Assembly: GCA_041690675.1 (NCBI GenBank)
Contig: JAWLGU010000005.1
Location: forward strand, 1 to 64,000
Source: UBA7803 sp041690675
GTDB lineage: Bacteria > Pseudomonadota > Gammaproteobacteria > Pseudomonadales > Azotimanducaceae
DNA length: 64,000 bases
Direction: 5' to 3'
Under the pieces are notes generated by a model. The model was not told where the DNA came from. It did no database searches and saw only the letters and a program-made list of their open reading frames with translations. The translations under genes were made by a program, and so were the position numbers. Positions 1-7,642 of the stretch are shown in pieces (position 1 is the stretch's first letter; each line of letters begins with the position of its first letter).

Positions 1-1134
1 CAGGGGAACGAACAGGTAAGCCACCACGGTGGCGAAGCTGCCCGCGTTGATCATCCACACCAGCACCGTGCGCCCGAACAGCGGCGCCAGGCAGGAGAGT
101 GCGCCGATCACCAGCACGCCCACCCACGGCGTTTTGAAGCGCGGATGCAGACGGGCGAACGCGCGGGGCACCTGGCCCGATCGAGCCATGGCGTACAAGA
201 GCCGGCTGGCACCGATGACGAAGGCGTTCCAGCTCGTGAGAATGCCGGCGGCGCCGCCGAGCACGAGCAGCGCCCCGGCCGCCGGATGCCCCCATACCGC
301 GGTCGCCGCGTCGCCGGTGGCCATGGCGCTGGCGGCGAGCGTGTCCCGGTCCAGGGCCATGGCCACAGAGAACGACACCACGCCGTACCAGGCCACGGCC
401 AGAAAGACCGAGACGACCAGCAGCATGCCGATGCGGGCGGGTGGCAGGTCGATCTCCTCGGCGGACTGGGGGATGACGTCGAAGCCCACCAGCAGGGTGG
501 GCACCATGATCAGCACGCTGAGAACCCCCGTGGCGGGGGAGGCGATGAGGGGCTGCGCGTGGTCGGCGGAGCCGAAGGACAGGGCTCCGATGAGCAGCAG
601 CAGGCCCGAACCGAGGATGAGCGCCACCGCCACGGCCTGCAGCCGGGCTGCCGTCTTGATGCCCAGCACGTTGACCAGGGTCACCACCATGGCGCTGCCG
701 GCGCCCACCAGCACGAAGCCCAGGTCCACGTCCGCGCCCAGCACGTTCCACAGCGTGCCGATCCGGATCTGCGGCACCAGGTAGTCCACGGCGGTGGGTA
801 GCGCCACCGCTTCGAACAGGCAGATGTTCACGTACGCCAGCAGCAGCGCCCAGGTGCAGACGAACGACCAGTTACTGCCAAGGCCGCGATGGGTGTAGAC
901 GTGCTCGCCGCCCGCCTCGGGCATGGCGGCGGCCAGCTCCGCGTAGGTGAGGCCGATGAGGGAGATGGCCAGACCGCCGGCGGCGAAGGCCGCCAGGGTG
1001 CCCAGGGAGCCGGCGGTGTGCACCCAGTACCCGCTCATCAGCACCCAGCTCCAGCCGATCATGGCTCCCAGGGCCAGCACCACGACATCGCGGCTCTTGA
1101 GGATGCGGACGAATCGGCTCGATTGCTCGGACAT
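1..1134 (-). CDS. APC-family amino acid/polyamine permease, 3' end outside window
   Basis: Inner-membrane secondary transporter of the APC superfamily; substrate unknown. The start ATG is at 1134 and 378 codons are visible before the window edge, so the C-terminus is missing. The N-terminus carries the family signature after a short cytoplasmic tail (residues about 18-30, LALGAMIGWSWVLMSGYW), followed by strongly hydrophobic helices and the conserved region around TYAELAAAMPEAGGEHVY. The rest alternates hydrophobic helices with short loops, about ten being visible. No good Shine-Dalgarno sequence precedes the start. It is divergent from the small gene at 1215. Family assignment is firm; amino acid versus polyamine substrate is open. 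Confidence 0.85.
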   Translation of the reverse strand, partial: MSEQSSRFVRILKSRDVVVLALGAMIGWSWVLMSGYWVHTAGSLGTLAAFAAGGLAISLIGLTYAELAAAMPEAGGEHVYTHRGLGSNWSFVCTWALLLAYVNICLFEAVALPTAVDYLVPQIRIGTLWNVLGADVDLGFVLVGAGSAMVVTLVNVLGIKTAARLQAVAVALILGSGLLLLIGALSFGSADHAQPLIASPATGVLSVLIMVPTLLVGFDVIPQSAEEIDLPPARIGMLLVVSVFLAVAWYGVVSFSVAMALDRDTLAASAMATGDAATAVWGHPAAGALLVLGGAAGILTSWNAFVIGASRLLYAMARSGQVPRAFARLHPRFKTPWVGVLVIGALSCLAPLFGRTVLVWMINAGSFATVVAYLFVPL

Positions 1135-1214
1135 GGCTGGACTGAGCTGGCAGTTTGGGCAAGCATAGCGACAGTGTCAGCGTCACCGCCAGCACCGGCG
1201 GTAGCAGGTAGCCC

Positions 1215-1478
1215 TTGCCCCGCATCGTCCCGTTTCGGCATCGCCACAAGAACTTCGAGATCCGCATCGCCGACGATGGGGCCCTCGAGCTGTACCTGGA
1301 GAACTGCCTGCGCAAGCGCCGCGAGCGCGGACCGCGGGAGCCTCAGTACGTGTGGACCAACGTGGAGCTCGAGTGGGAAGAGCACCACTACGTGGAAGCG
1401 CGCTACTGGACCAGCGGTCAACGGCTCGCCGTGACGGTGAACGGTGCGACGTTGCTGGATTGCCGCCTGGACGGCTGA
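1215..1478 (+). CDS. Small conserved-looking hypothetical protein (87 aa)
   Basis: Function not recognised. An 87-residue soluble, charged protein with no signal peptide or membrane segment, rich in Arg, Glu, Trp and Tyr. The start is TTG at 1215; no in-frame ATG gives a sensible alternative. Protein-like features are a basic N-terminus (PFRHRHKNFEIRI), a short beta-rich pattern and a Trp/Tyr-rich middle (YVWTNVELEWEEHHYVEARY). It sits alone between a divergent permease and the aldehyde dehydrogenase gene. The start is uncertain because it is a non-ATG codon with a poor ribosome binding site. Confidence 0.55.
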   Translation: MPRIVPFRHRHKNFEIRIADDGALELYLENCLRKRRERGPREPQYVWTNVELEWEEHHYVEARYWTSGQRLAVTVNGATLLDCRLDG

Positions 1479-1559
1479 CCCACGGTCGCCGGGGCGGCAT
1501 TCCGGTATCATCGGCGCTTGACCGACCGCATCTCACTCACACCCGTCGGGAGGATCGCC

Positions 1560-2993
1560 ATGCAAGAGACACCACGCGAGACCATGCTGAACCTGCTGGA
1601 TCGTCAGCGCGAAGACTACCTGCGCGAAGGGGTGGTGACGGCGGAGGTGCGCAGGGACCGCCTGGAGCGTGCGATCTCCCTGTTGAAGACCCACGAGAAG
1701 CGGCTGGTGGAGGCGATGGACGCGGATTTCGGTCACCGCAGCGAGCACCAGTCGCTGTTCACCGACGTGGCGGGCTCCGTGGGGCCGCTGCGACACGCCC
1801 AGAAGCACCTGGCTCGATGGATGCAGACGGAAAAGCGCAAGGTGGGACCCTTTCCCCTCAACCTGCTCGGCGCCAAGGCGCGGGTGGAGTACCAGCCTCT
1901 CGGGGTGGTCGGCGTGATCAGTCCCTGGAATTTTCCGGTGAACCTCACGTTCACGCCGCTGGCGGGGGTGCTGGCCGCCGGTAACCGCTGCATGATCAAG
2001 CCGTCGGAATACACGCCCGCCACGTCCCAGGTCATGGCGGAGATATTTCCGACAGCGTTCGACGAGTTGGAGATCGCGGTGATCACCGGCGGCCCCCAAA
2101 CCGGGGCGGACTTCGCCTCCCTGCCGTTCGATCACCTGCTGTTCACCGGCGCCACCTCCATCGCCCGCCACGTCATGCGCGCGGCCGCGGACAATCTGGT
2201 GCCGGTGACCCTGGAGTTGGGAGGCAAGTCGCCGGTGGTGGTGGGCCGCTCCGCCGACCTGCAGAAGACCACCGACGCCATCATGACCGGCAAGATGCTC
2301 AACGCCGGGCAGATCTGCCTGGCACCGGACTACGTGTTCGTGCCGGAGGAACGCATGGACGAGTTCGTCTCGTCGACTCAGCGCTCGGTGGCGCGCATGT
2401 ATCCCACCCTGCTGGACAACCCGGACTACACCTCCATCATCGACCAGCGCCACTTCGACCGGCTGAACGGATACCTGGACGAGGCGCGGCAAGCGGGCGC
2501 CCGGGTGGTGGAAGTCAATCCCGCCGGCGAGGACTTCCGCCAGCAGCCCCATCACAAGATTCCGCCCACCCTGATTCTCGATCCGTCCGACGACCTGAAG
2601 GTAATGGAGGACGAGATTTTCGGCCCGATCCTCCCGGTGAAAGGCTACGGCCGCGTGGAGGACGCCATCGACTACATCAACCGCAAGCCCCGTCCCCTGG
2701 GCTTGTACTATTTCGGCGAGGACGGCGCCGAGGAGCGTGAGGTCCTCACCCACACCACGTCCGGCGGCGTCACCGTCAACGACGTGATCATGCACGTGGC
2801 CCAGGAGGACCTGCCCTTCGGTGGGGTCGGGCCGTCCGGTATGGGCGCCTACCACGGCTTCGACGGCTTCAAGACCTTCAGTCACGCCAAGTCGGTGTTC
2901 CGGCAGAGCAAGTTCAACGTAGCCGAGCTGGCCGGGCTGCGCCCGCCTTACGGCGAGAAGATGCTGAAGGCCGTGCGCCAGCAGATGCGATGA
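1560..2993 (+). CDS. Coniferyl-aldehyde-type aldehyde dehydrogenase (NAD(P)+)
   Basis: Oxidises an aldehyde to the carboxylic acid with NAD(P)+ in the cytoplasm. The 477-residue protein has the ALDH cofactor region (GVISPWNFPVN), the general-base motif ELGGKSP with Glu219, and the catalytic Cys253 in GQICLAPD. The short N-terminus and the LAPD rather than TP after the Cys fit the coniferyl/fatty aldehyde dehydrogenase group. I chose ATG 1560 over an upstream in-frame TTG at 1518 because GGGAGG lies just before it. Its stop overlaps the next start (ATGA), so it is translationally coupled to the PhyH-like dioxygenase. The natural aldehyde is unknown; long-chain and aromatic aldehydes are both possible. 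Confidence 0.9.
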   Translation: MQETPRETMLNLLDRQREDYLREGVVTAEVRRDRLERAISLLKTHEKRLVEAMDADFGHRSEHQSLFTDVAGSVGPLRHAQKHLARWMQTEKRKVGPFPLNLLGAKARVEYQPLGVVGVISPWNFPVNLTFTPLAGVLAAGNRCMIKPSEYTPATSQVMAEIFPTAFDELEIAVITGGPQTGADFASLPFDHLLFTGATSIARHVMRAAADNLVPVTLELGGKSPVVVGRSADLQKTTDAIMTGKMLNAGQICLAPDYVFVPEERMDEFVSSTQRSVARMYPTLLDNPDYTSIIDQRHFDRLNGYLDEARQAGARVVEVNPAGEDFRQQPHHKIPPTLILDPSDDLKVMEDEIFGPILPVKGYGRVEDAIDYINRKPRPLGLYYFGEDGAEEREVLTHTTSGGVTVNDVIMHVAQEDLPFGGVGPSGMGAYHGFDGFKTFSHAKSVFRQSKFNVAELAGLRPPYGEKMLKAVRQQMR

Positions 2994-3781
2994 GCGACGA
3001 GACGGTTTCGAACGAGCCCGGCGAGGACGACCTGGAACGGCTGGCCCGCAGCTTCGCCGCCGACGGCTTCGTGGTGCTGCCGGGGCTGGTGACTCCCGCC
3101 GCCTGCGACGCCCTGGCTGCCGAGGTGGAGGCGTCGCTGCATCCGGTGCTGGCGCCGGCGGAGTTCGAGGCGGAAACGGGCTATCCCGGCGCCCCGCCGA
3201 GCCGCGACGCCGCAGGCGGCGACACCCCGCGCCGGCTGCTCGGCGCCTATTCCCGCTTCGCCGCCCTGCGGCCGCTGGTGACGAGCGAGGCGGTGGCTCG
3301 TCATCTGCGGGCGGTGATGGCGACCGACCGGGTCATGCTCTCCCAGTGTCACCACAACTGCGTCATGACCAAGTCGCCGGGCTTCAGCAGCGTCACCCTG
3401 TGGCATCAGGACGTGCGCTACTGGTCGTTCGAGCGCCCGGAGCTCGTGTCCCTGTGGCTGGCCCTCGGCGACGAGACCGCCGAGAACGGGGCCCTCGAGG
3501 TCATTCCCGGCACCCACCGCCAGAGCTTCGCTGCGGAGCGGCTGGATGATGCCAAGTTCCTGCGGCCCGAGCTGCCCGAGAACCGGGCGCTCATCGACCA
3601 GGCCCGCACGGTGGAGCTGGCCCAGGGCGACGTCATGCTGTTTCACTGCCGGACCTTCCACGCCGCCGGCCGAAACCTCACCGACCGGGTGAAGCTCTCC
3701 TGCGTGTTCACCTACCACGCCGCGGACAACCGGCCCCTGTCGGGCACCCGTTCGGCCCAGTATGCGAGTATTCCGCTGTAA
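2990..3781 (+). CDS. Phytanoyl-CoA dioxygenase (PhyH) family protein
   Basis: Fe(II)/2-oxoglutarate-dependent oxygenase fold, 263 residues, close to the usual length for bacterial PhyH proteins. The iron-binding facial triad is visible as H139 and D141 in WHQDVRYW and a distal His, most likely H224 in TFHAAGRN, followed by the Asn and Arg expected for cosubstrate binding. The ATG at 2990 overlaps the stop of the aldehyde dehydrogenase by four bases, so the two probably act together, for example hydroxylation or chain-shortening followed by aldehyde oxidation. Bacterial members act on many substrates, so alpha-hydroxylation of a branched acyl chain is only a suggestion. The stop lies in a 19-bp tandem duplication. 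Confidence 0.8.
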   Translation: MSDETVSNEPGEDDLERLARSFAADGFVVLPGLVTPAACDALAAEVEASLHPVLAPAEFEAETGYPGAPPSRDAAGGDTPRRLLGAYSRFAALRPLVTSEAVARHLRAVMATDRVMLSQCHHNCVMTKSPGFSSVTLWHQDVRYWSFERPELVSLWLALGDETAENGALEVIPGTHRQSFAAERLDDAKFLRPELPENRALIDQARTVELAQGDVMLFHCRTFHAAGRNLTDRVKLSCVFTYHAADNRPLSGTRSAQYASIPL

Positions 3782-3802
3782 CACGAGCATTCCGCTGTAA
3801 CA
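3765..3802 (+). repeat. 19-bp tandem duplication over the phyH-like stop codon
   Basis: Two adjacent 19-bp copies (3765-3783 and 3784-3802) differ at one base (T/C at the fifth position) and share ATTCCGCTGTAACA. The first contains the TAA stop of the PhyH-like gene and the second carries the same TAA in the leader of the Smr gene. It looks like a recent slippage duplication that pushed the next start 22 bases from the stop and may have removed its ribosome binding site. Confidence 0.85.
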
Positions 3803-3803
3803 G

Positions 3804-4403
3804 ATGTCGGACGACCACGAATCCCCGGACCTGTTTCGGGAGGCCATGAGCGACGTGGTGCCCCTCGACCAGACGCGGGTGGCACCGCCCCCTGCGCGGC
3901 CGCAGGAAGAGACGCCGGGCCAGCGGCAACGCCGGGAGGCGGCGGAAGGCCGCCGCCCCGGCGCCGAGACCGAGGACCCCAACTACCTGACCCTGGGCGA
4001 GGTGCCCATGGTGCACCCACGCGAGACCCTGGCCTGGAAGAAGGACGGCGTTCAGATCGAGGTGTTTCGCAAGCTGAAATCCGGCGGCTATCCGCTGGAG
4101 GGGAGGTTGGACCTGCACCGCCACACCGTCCGGGAAGCGCGCCGGGCGCTGTTCGCGTTTCTCGGCCTGGCCCGGGGCAAGGGCTGGCGCACGGTGCTGA
4201 TCTCCCACGGCCGCGGCGAGCAGAGCCCGACGCCGGCGAGAATCAAGAGCTACCTGGCGCACTGGCTGAACCAGATTCCGGAGGTGATCGCCTACCACAG
4301 CGCGGCACCGCGCCATGGCGGCACCGGCTCGGTGTACGTCATGCTGAAGAAGACGCCGGAGGCGCGGGAGCAGGCCCGGGAGCGCCACGGGCAGAAGAGC
4401 TGA
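3804..4403 (+). CDS. Smr-domain protein, SmrA-like
   Basis: A 199-residue protein with a charged, Pro/Arg-rich, probably disordered N-terminal half and a C-terminal Smr domain. The conserved Smr signatures are LDLHRHTVREA (the family LDLHG position) and SHGRG (the HGKG position), followed by a VIAYHSA...GGTGSVYV strand pattern. Smr domains bind branched nucleic acids and some nick DNA or RNA; this solitary form resembles E. coli SmrA (about 190 aa). The ATG at 3804 has no Shine-Dalgarno sequence because the preceding bases are the second copy of a tandem repeat. An in-frame ATG at 3846 is a possible alternative. It converges on the acyl-CoA dehydrogenase gene with no spacer. Confidence 0.8.
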   Translation: MSDDHESPDLFREAMSDVVPLDQTRVAPPPARPQEETPGQRQRREAAEGRRPGAETEDPNYLTLGEVPMVHPRETLAWKKDGVQIEVFRKLKSGGYPLEGRLDLHRHTVREARRALFAFLGLARGKGWRTVLISHGRGEQSPTPARIKSYLAHWLNQIPEVIAYHSAAPRHGGTGSVYVMLKKTPEAREQARERHGQKS

Positions 4404-5513
4404 TCAGATTCGGCCCTTGTCCAGCTCCAGCTTGCCCCGGGCCAGGTTGAGGCGCAGCACGTCGCTGGCGCCCTCGGCCAGCCGCAGGCTGCGCACCTGC
4501 CGGTACAGCACGGCGAGGGGATGATCCTCCACCAGCGCGCTGCCGCCCACGAGCTGGATGGCCTCGTCCACCACCCGGCCCGCCGCCTCGGTGGCGAACA
4601 CCTTGCAGGCGATGCCTTCGTTGACCACGTTCTCGCCGTCGTCGGCCAGCCGCGCGGTGCGGTAGAGCATGCTGCGGGCGGCGAAGGCGCTGATGCGCAG
4701 ATCGGCGTAGCGCAGCCGCACGCCCTCGCGGCTGCCGCGGGGCGTGCCGCTGCGATCCGGGCGAGCGAGGTGCTCGGTCACGAAGTCGAGCACCCAGCGC
4801 ATGGTGCCGACGCAGTGCGCCGCCACGGCCAGCCGGACGTCGCCGATCTGCCGCAGCGCCCGGGGCATGCCTTCGCCGGGCGCGCCGATCAGGTGGCTCG
4901 ATGGCACCCGGACCCCGTCGAATCGGAAGGCCGCGTGGTGGCTGCCGTCCAGCGAGGCGAAGCGGCGTTCGAGAACCACCCCGGGGAGATGGGTGTCCAC
5001 CACCACCATGGCCGGCCCCTGGTCCTCCACCTGGACCAGAACGCTCACGAAATCCGCGTCGGCGCCGCCGGTGACGTACGACTTCTGCCCGGTGATCACG
5101 AGGCTGTCGCCGTCCGGCACCGCTCGCGTGGGTGCCGGCGCATCGTCGGGCTCGGTGAAGCCGAAGGAGCCCCGCTTGAGTCCCGCCAGCAACGGCTCGA
5201 GATACCGGCTCACCAGGGGTTCCTGCACCCCGGCCAGCACGCCGGGGCCTGGCCCGAAGACGGCGCTCATGTGGGGCGGATTGGCGGCGGCCAGTTCGTC
5301 CCGCGCCACGGTGAGCTCGAGGGTCGATGCCTCGCTGCCGCCGAACGCCCGGGGCTGGGTCATCTGGAACAGCCCGGCCCGCCGCGACGCCTCGACGATT
5401 TCCCTGCGCGCCTGGACGGGCTCCATGTGGCGCCGCGGCGCCAGCTCGCGCAGGGCGAAATCCCGGACGCGAACGGCCAGGTCGAGTTGCTCGGGCGCGA
5501 GACGTTCGGGCAT
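4404..5513 (-). CDS. Acyl-CoA dehydrogenase family protein (first of four)
   Basis: FAD-dependent alpha,beta-dehydrogenation of an acyl-CoA thioester. The 369 residues contain the mid-domain FTEPD motif, the ITGQKSYVTGGADAD strand and the C-terminal LAEGASDVLRLN, where the Glu corresponds to the catalytic base of medium-chain enzymes. I chose ATG 5513 (MPERLAPEQ); the frame is open further upstream but runs through the neighbouring gene. It is the last gene of a leftward run after cmoA, cmoB and a small membrane protein, five bases downstream of the latter. Short/medium chain length is an inference from overall size only. Confidence 0.88.
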   Translation of the reverse strand: MPERLAPEQLDLAVRVRDFALRELAPRRHMEPVQARREIVEASRRAGLFQMTQPRAFGGSEASTLELTVARDELAAANPPHMSAVFGPGPGVLAGVQEPLVSRYLEPLLAGLKRGSFGFTEPDDAPAPTRAVPDGDSLVITGQKSYVTGGADADFVSVLVQVEDQGPAMVVVDTHLPGVVLERRFASLDGSHHAAFRFDGVRVPSSHLIGAPGEGMPRALRQIGDVRLAVAAHCVGTMRWVLDFVTEHLARPDRSGTPRGSREGVRLRYADLRISAFAARSMLYRTARLADDGENVVNEGIACKVFATEAAGRVVDEAIQLVGGSALVEDHPLAVLYRQVRSLRLAEGASDVLRLNLARGKLELDKGRI

Positions 5514-5518
5514 CCGCG

Positions 5519-5896
5519 CTACACCGCCGGCCCGACCAGGACAACCACGATGAGCAGCAACAGGAGCAGCATGGTGCCGGTGGCGTACAGCATCAGGCTT
5601 TCCCGGCGGGCCTGGTTCTGCAGGAAGCGGTTTACGTCCTCCGGGCTGCGCGCCGCCATGGAGCTGGCGAGCCGGTAGCGGGTGAGCCCGTCCTTGCGCC
5701 GCGGCAGCTTGACGAAGAGCTCCGGAGTGGCCCGCAGACGGTTGTCCACCTCGGCGAAGGAAAGGCCGGTGTAGCGGGCGATCTGGGTCGGGTGCAGCGC
5801 CTCGTCGGGATGGTCGCGGAAGCACTGGTGGATGTCTTCCAGGCGCCGGAGCTTGCCGCGGAAGCGGAACTTAATGGGGATGAACCCGAGCATCAT
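5519..5896 (-). CDS. Small membrane-anchored protein with a winged-helix-like N-terminus
   Basis: Unrecognised 125-residue protein. Residues about 18-75 are basic and helical, with a helix-turn-helix-like stretch (PTQIARYTGLSFAEVDNRL) and a strand pair (FVKLPRRKDGLTRYRL). The last 25 residues are an uninterrupted hydrophobic segment (YATGTMLLLLLLIVVVLVG), so it is probably tail-anchored with the basic domain in the cytoplasm. It lies 12 bases after cmoB and 5 before the acyl-CoA dehydrogenase start, so it is likely co-transcribed with both. Two consecutive Met codons open the frame. Confidence 0.65.
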   Translation of the reverse strand: MMLGFIPIKFRFRGKLRRLEDIHQCFRDHPDEALHPTQIARYTGLSFAEVDNRLRATPELFVKLPRRKDGLTRYRLASSMAARSPEDVNRFLQNQARRESLMLYATGTMLLLLLLIVVVLVGPAV

Positions 5897-5908
5897 AATG
5901 GGGGCAGG

Positions 5909-6844
5909 TTACACCGGCTTGCGCGCCGCCGCGACCGCCCGCAGCGGCCGCGGATGACCTTCCACCGTACGGCTGGGGTCCGTTGCGTCCAGGGCGTGCT
6001 CGAGGGACTCGAAGCGCATCCAGGCCGTGGGGTGCTGCTCCTCGAGGCTGGTGGGCGTCACGTCCACCACCCGGGCCTCCACGAACCCGGCGCGGACGAG
6101 CCACTCGGTCAGGAGCTCCGCCGTCGGCAACACGCGCACGTTGCGCATGCGCGCATAGCGGCCCGGCGGCCGGAGCGGCTCCGGCCCCGGCACCACCAGG
6201 GATTCCAGCACCACCTGGCCGCCGGGTCGGGTGTGGGCGAACAGGCGGGCGACGTGCTCTTCGGGCTCCTGGCGGTGGTAGACCACGCCCATGCTGAACA
6301 CCGAATCGAAGGTGGCCGGCGGCAGCTCCTCGAAGCGCAGCGGCAGCACCAGGTTCGCGGTGCCGTCGATGTAGCGGCTCACGGCCTGGTGCTGCATGCA
6401 GAACAACAAGGTCGGATCCACCCCCACCACCCGGCGCGCGCCGGCTTCGAGCATGCGCCAGCCGAAGTAGCCGTTGCCGGAGCCCACATCGAGCACCTCG
6501 TGGCCGTCCATGGGCGCGAGGTGCGGCCGCACCCGCTGCCATTTCCAGTCCGAGCGCCACTCGGTGTCGATGTCCAGCCCGAACAGCCGGAACGGCCCCT
6601 TGCGCCACGGGTGGAACACCATGAGGAGCTCCGCCAGCCGTTGCCGATCCTGCGGCGAGGCCGCGCCCTCCACCGTCACCCGGTCGCCCAGGTCCACGGC
6701 CGAAACCTGCAGCTCGGGCAGCGCGCGCAGCGCCCCCAGCCACCGCGACATGTGGCCGTGGGCGGAAGGCGCGAACCGCGCCTCCAGCGTGGGCGCAAGC
6801 CGCCGCAGCGCCACGGGGAGTCGGTTCGGGTCGATGGGGCTCAC
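5909..6844 (-). CDS. cmoB: tRNA U34 carboxymethyltransferase CmoB
   Basis: Transfers the carboxymethyl group of carboxy-S-adenosylmethionine to 5-hydroxyuridine at tRNA position 34, giving cmo5U. It is 311 residues long, close to the E. coli enzyme (323). The N-terminal helical part ends in the conserved FHPWRKGPF, followed by the Rossmann SAM motif DVGSGNGY (residues 119-126) and the CmoB hallmarks GWRMLEAGA and VGVDPTLLF. The start is a GTG at 6844 overlapping the cmoA stop (GTGA), as expected for coupled translation. The partner gene immediately upstream makes its substrate. Confidence 0.95.
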   Translation of the reverse strand: MSPIDPNRLPVALRRLAPTLEARFAPSAHGHMSRWLGALRALPELQVSAVDLGDRVTVEGAASPQDRQRLAELLMVFHPWRKGPFRLFGLDIDTEWRSDWKWQRVRPHLAPMDGHEVLDVGSGNGYFGWRMLEAGARRVVGVDPTLLFCMQHQAVSRYIDGTANLVLPLRFEELPPATFDSVFSMGVVYHRQEPEEHVARLFAHTRPGGQVVLESLVVPGPEPLRPPGRYARMRNVRVLPTAELLTEWLVRAGFVEARVVDVTPTSLEEQHPTAWMRFESLEHALDATDPSRTVEGHPRPLRAVAAARKPV

Positions 6845-7569
6845 GGGCGGGCTGCGAAGGAGGCCCAGTTGAGGCACTGGTACCACTTGCGCACCCGGGT
6901 GAAGCCGGCGTCGCGGAGCCGCGTCCGGTGCTGCTCCTCGGTGTCGACGATCATCACGTTCTCCAGCGCGCTGCGCTTCTGGCTGATCTCGAGCTCCGAG
7001 TAGCCGTTGGCACGCTTGAAGTCCAGGTGCGCGGCCTGGAACTCCTGCTGGGTGGCCGGATCGTCGAAGCGGATCTTCTCGGAAAGCAGCAGCAGCCCGT
7101 CCGGGGCGAGGGAGTCGCGAATCCGGCGAAGCAGTGTCAGCCGATCCTCCGGCGGCAGGAACTGCAGCACGTAGTTCAGGGTGATCACCCGCGCCGGCTG
7201 AAGGGTAAGCTCGCGGATGTCGGCGCAGATCAGCTCCAGGCGGGGGTCCACGAGCAGTTCCCGGGCCCGCGCGATCATGGCGGGCGCGCTGTCCACCGCC
7301 ACCAGCCGGCACGGCCGATCACCGAGCTGACGCAGCAGGGCCAGCGCGGTGGCGCCGAGGGAGCAGCCCAGGTCGTAGGCCACGGGCGATGGCTCAGGGG
7401 CGGCGCGCAGCACCCGCGCCCCGAGCAGGCCGGTCATGGGCACGACGGTCTCGTACCCGGGCACCGAGCGGCGGATCATGTCCGGAAACACCGCCGCCAC
7501 CGATTCGTCGAAGGCGAAGTCGACGATCTGATCTCGGGGGTCGCGGAAGACCTGGTCTCGATGGGTCAT
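6841..7569 (-). CDS. cmoA: Carboxy-S-adenosyl-L-methionine synthase CmoA
   Basis: Converts S-adenosylmethionine and prephenate to carboxy-SAM, the donor used by CmoB. The 242 residues begin MTHRDQVF and contain the SAM loop DLGCSLG (66-72), the conserved AFDESVAAVFPDMIRRSVPGY N-terminal region, and the C-terminal KWYQCLNWASF typical of CmoA. I chose ATG 7569; a GTG one codon upstream is also possible. It heads a leftward operon with cmoB and is divergent from ppk, sharing a 73-bp promoter region with it. Confidence 0.95.
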   Translation of the reverse strand: MTHRDQVFRDPRDQIVDFAFDESVAAVFPDMIRRSVPGYETVVPMTGLLGARVLRAAPEPSPVAYDLGCSLGATALALLRQLGDRPCRLVAVDSAPAMIARARELLVDPRLELICADIRELTLQPARVITLNYVLQFLPPEDRLTLLRRIRDSLAPDGLLLLSEKIRFDDPATQQEFQAAHLDFKRANGYSELEISQKRSALENVMIVDTEEQHRTRLRDAGFTRVRKWYQCLNWASFAARP

Positions 7570-7616
7570 CACAAACTCGAAATATCGGCGTGATAAAGTC
7601 GCAGTTTACTCGCTTG

Positions 7617-7634
7617 CGGCCCGGCGCCGGGCCG
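7617..7634 (+). repeat. 18-bp perfect palindrome just before ppk
   Basis: The 18 bases at 7617-7634 are their own reverse complement, with core GGCCCGGCGCCGGGCC. The element ends eight bases before the ppk ATG, where the ribosome binding site would be. It could be an operator or an mRNA hairpin limiting ppk translation. Confidence 0.6.
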
Positions 7635-7642
7635 TCGCATCC

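Noticed and set aside
1533..2885. Long open frame on the minus strand over the aldehyde dehydrogenase gene (about 450 codons)
   Set aside because: A shadow of high-GC coding DNA: low-complexity His/Arg/Gly composition, no domain logic, and the plus-strand gene has all ALDH motifs.
7573..7642. Pho box before ppk/cmoA
   Set aside because: Checked because ppk is often phosphate-regulated; no heptamers in 11-bp phase were found in the gap, only a palindrome.
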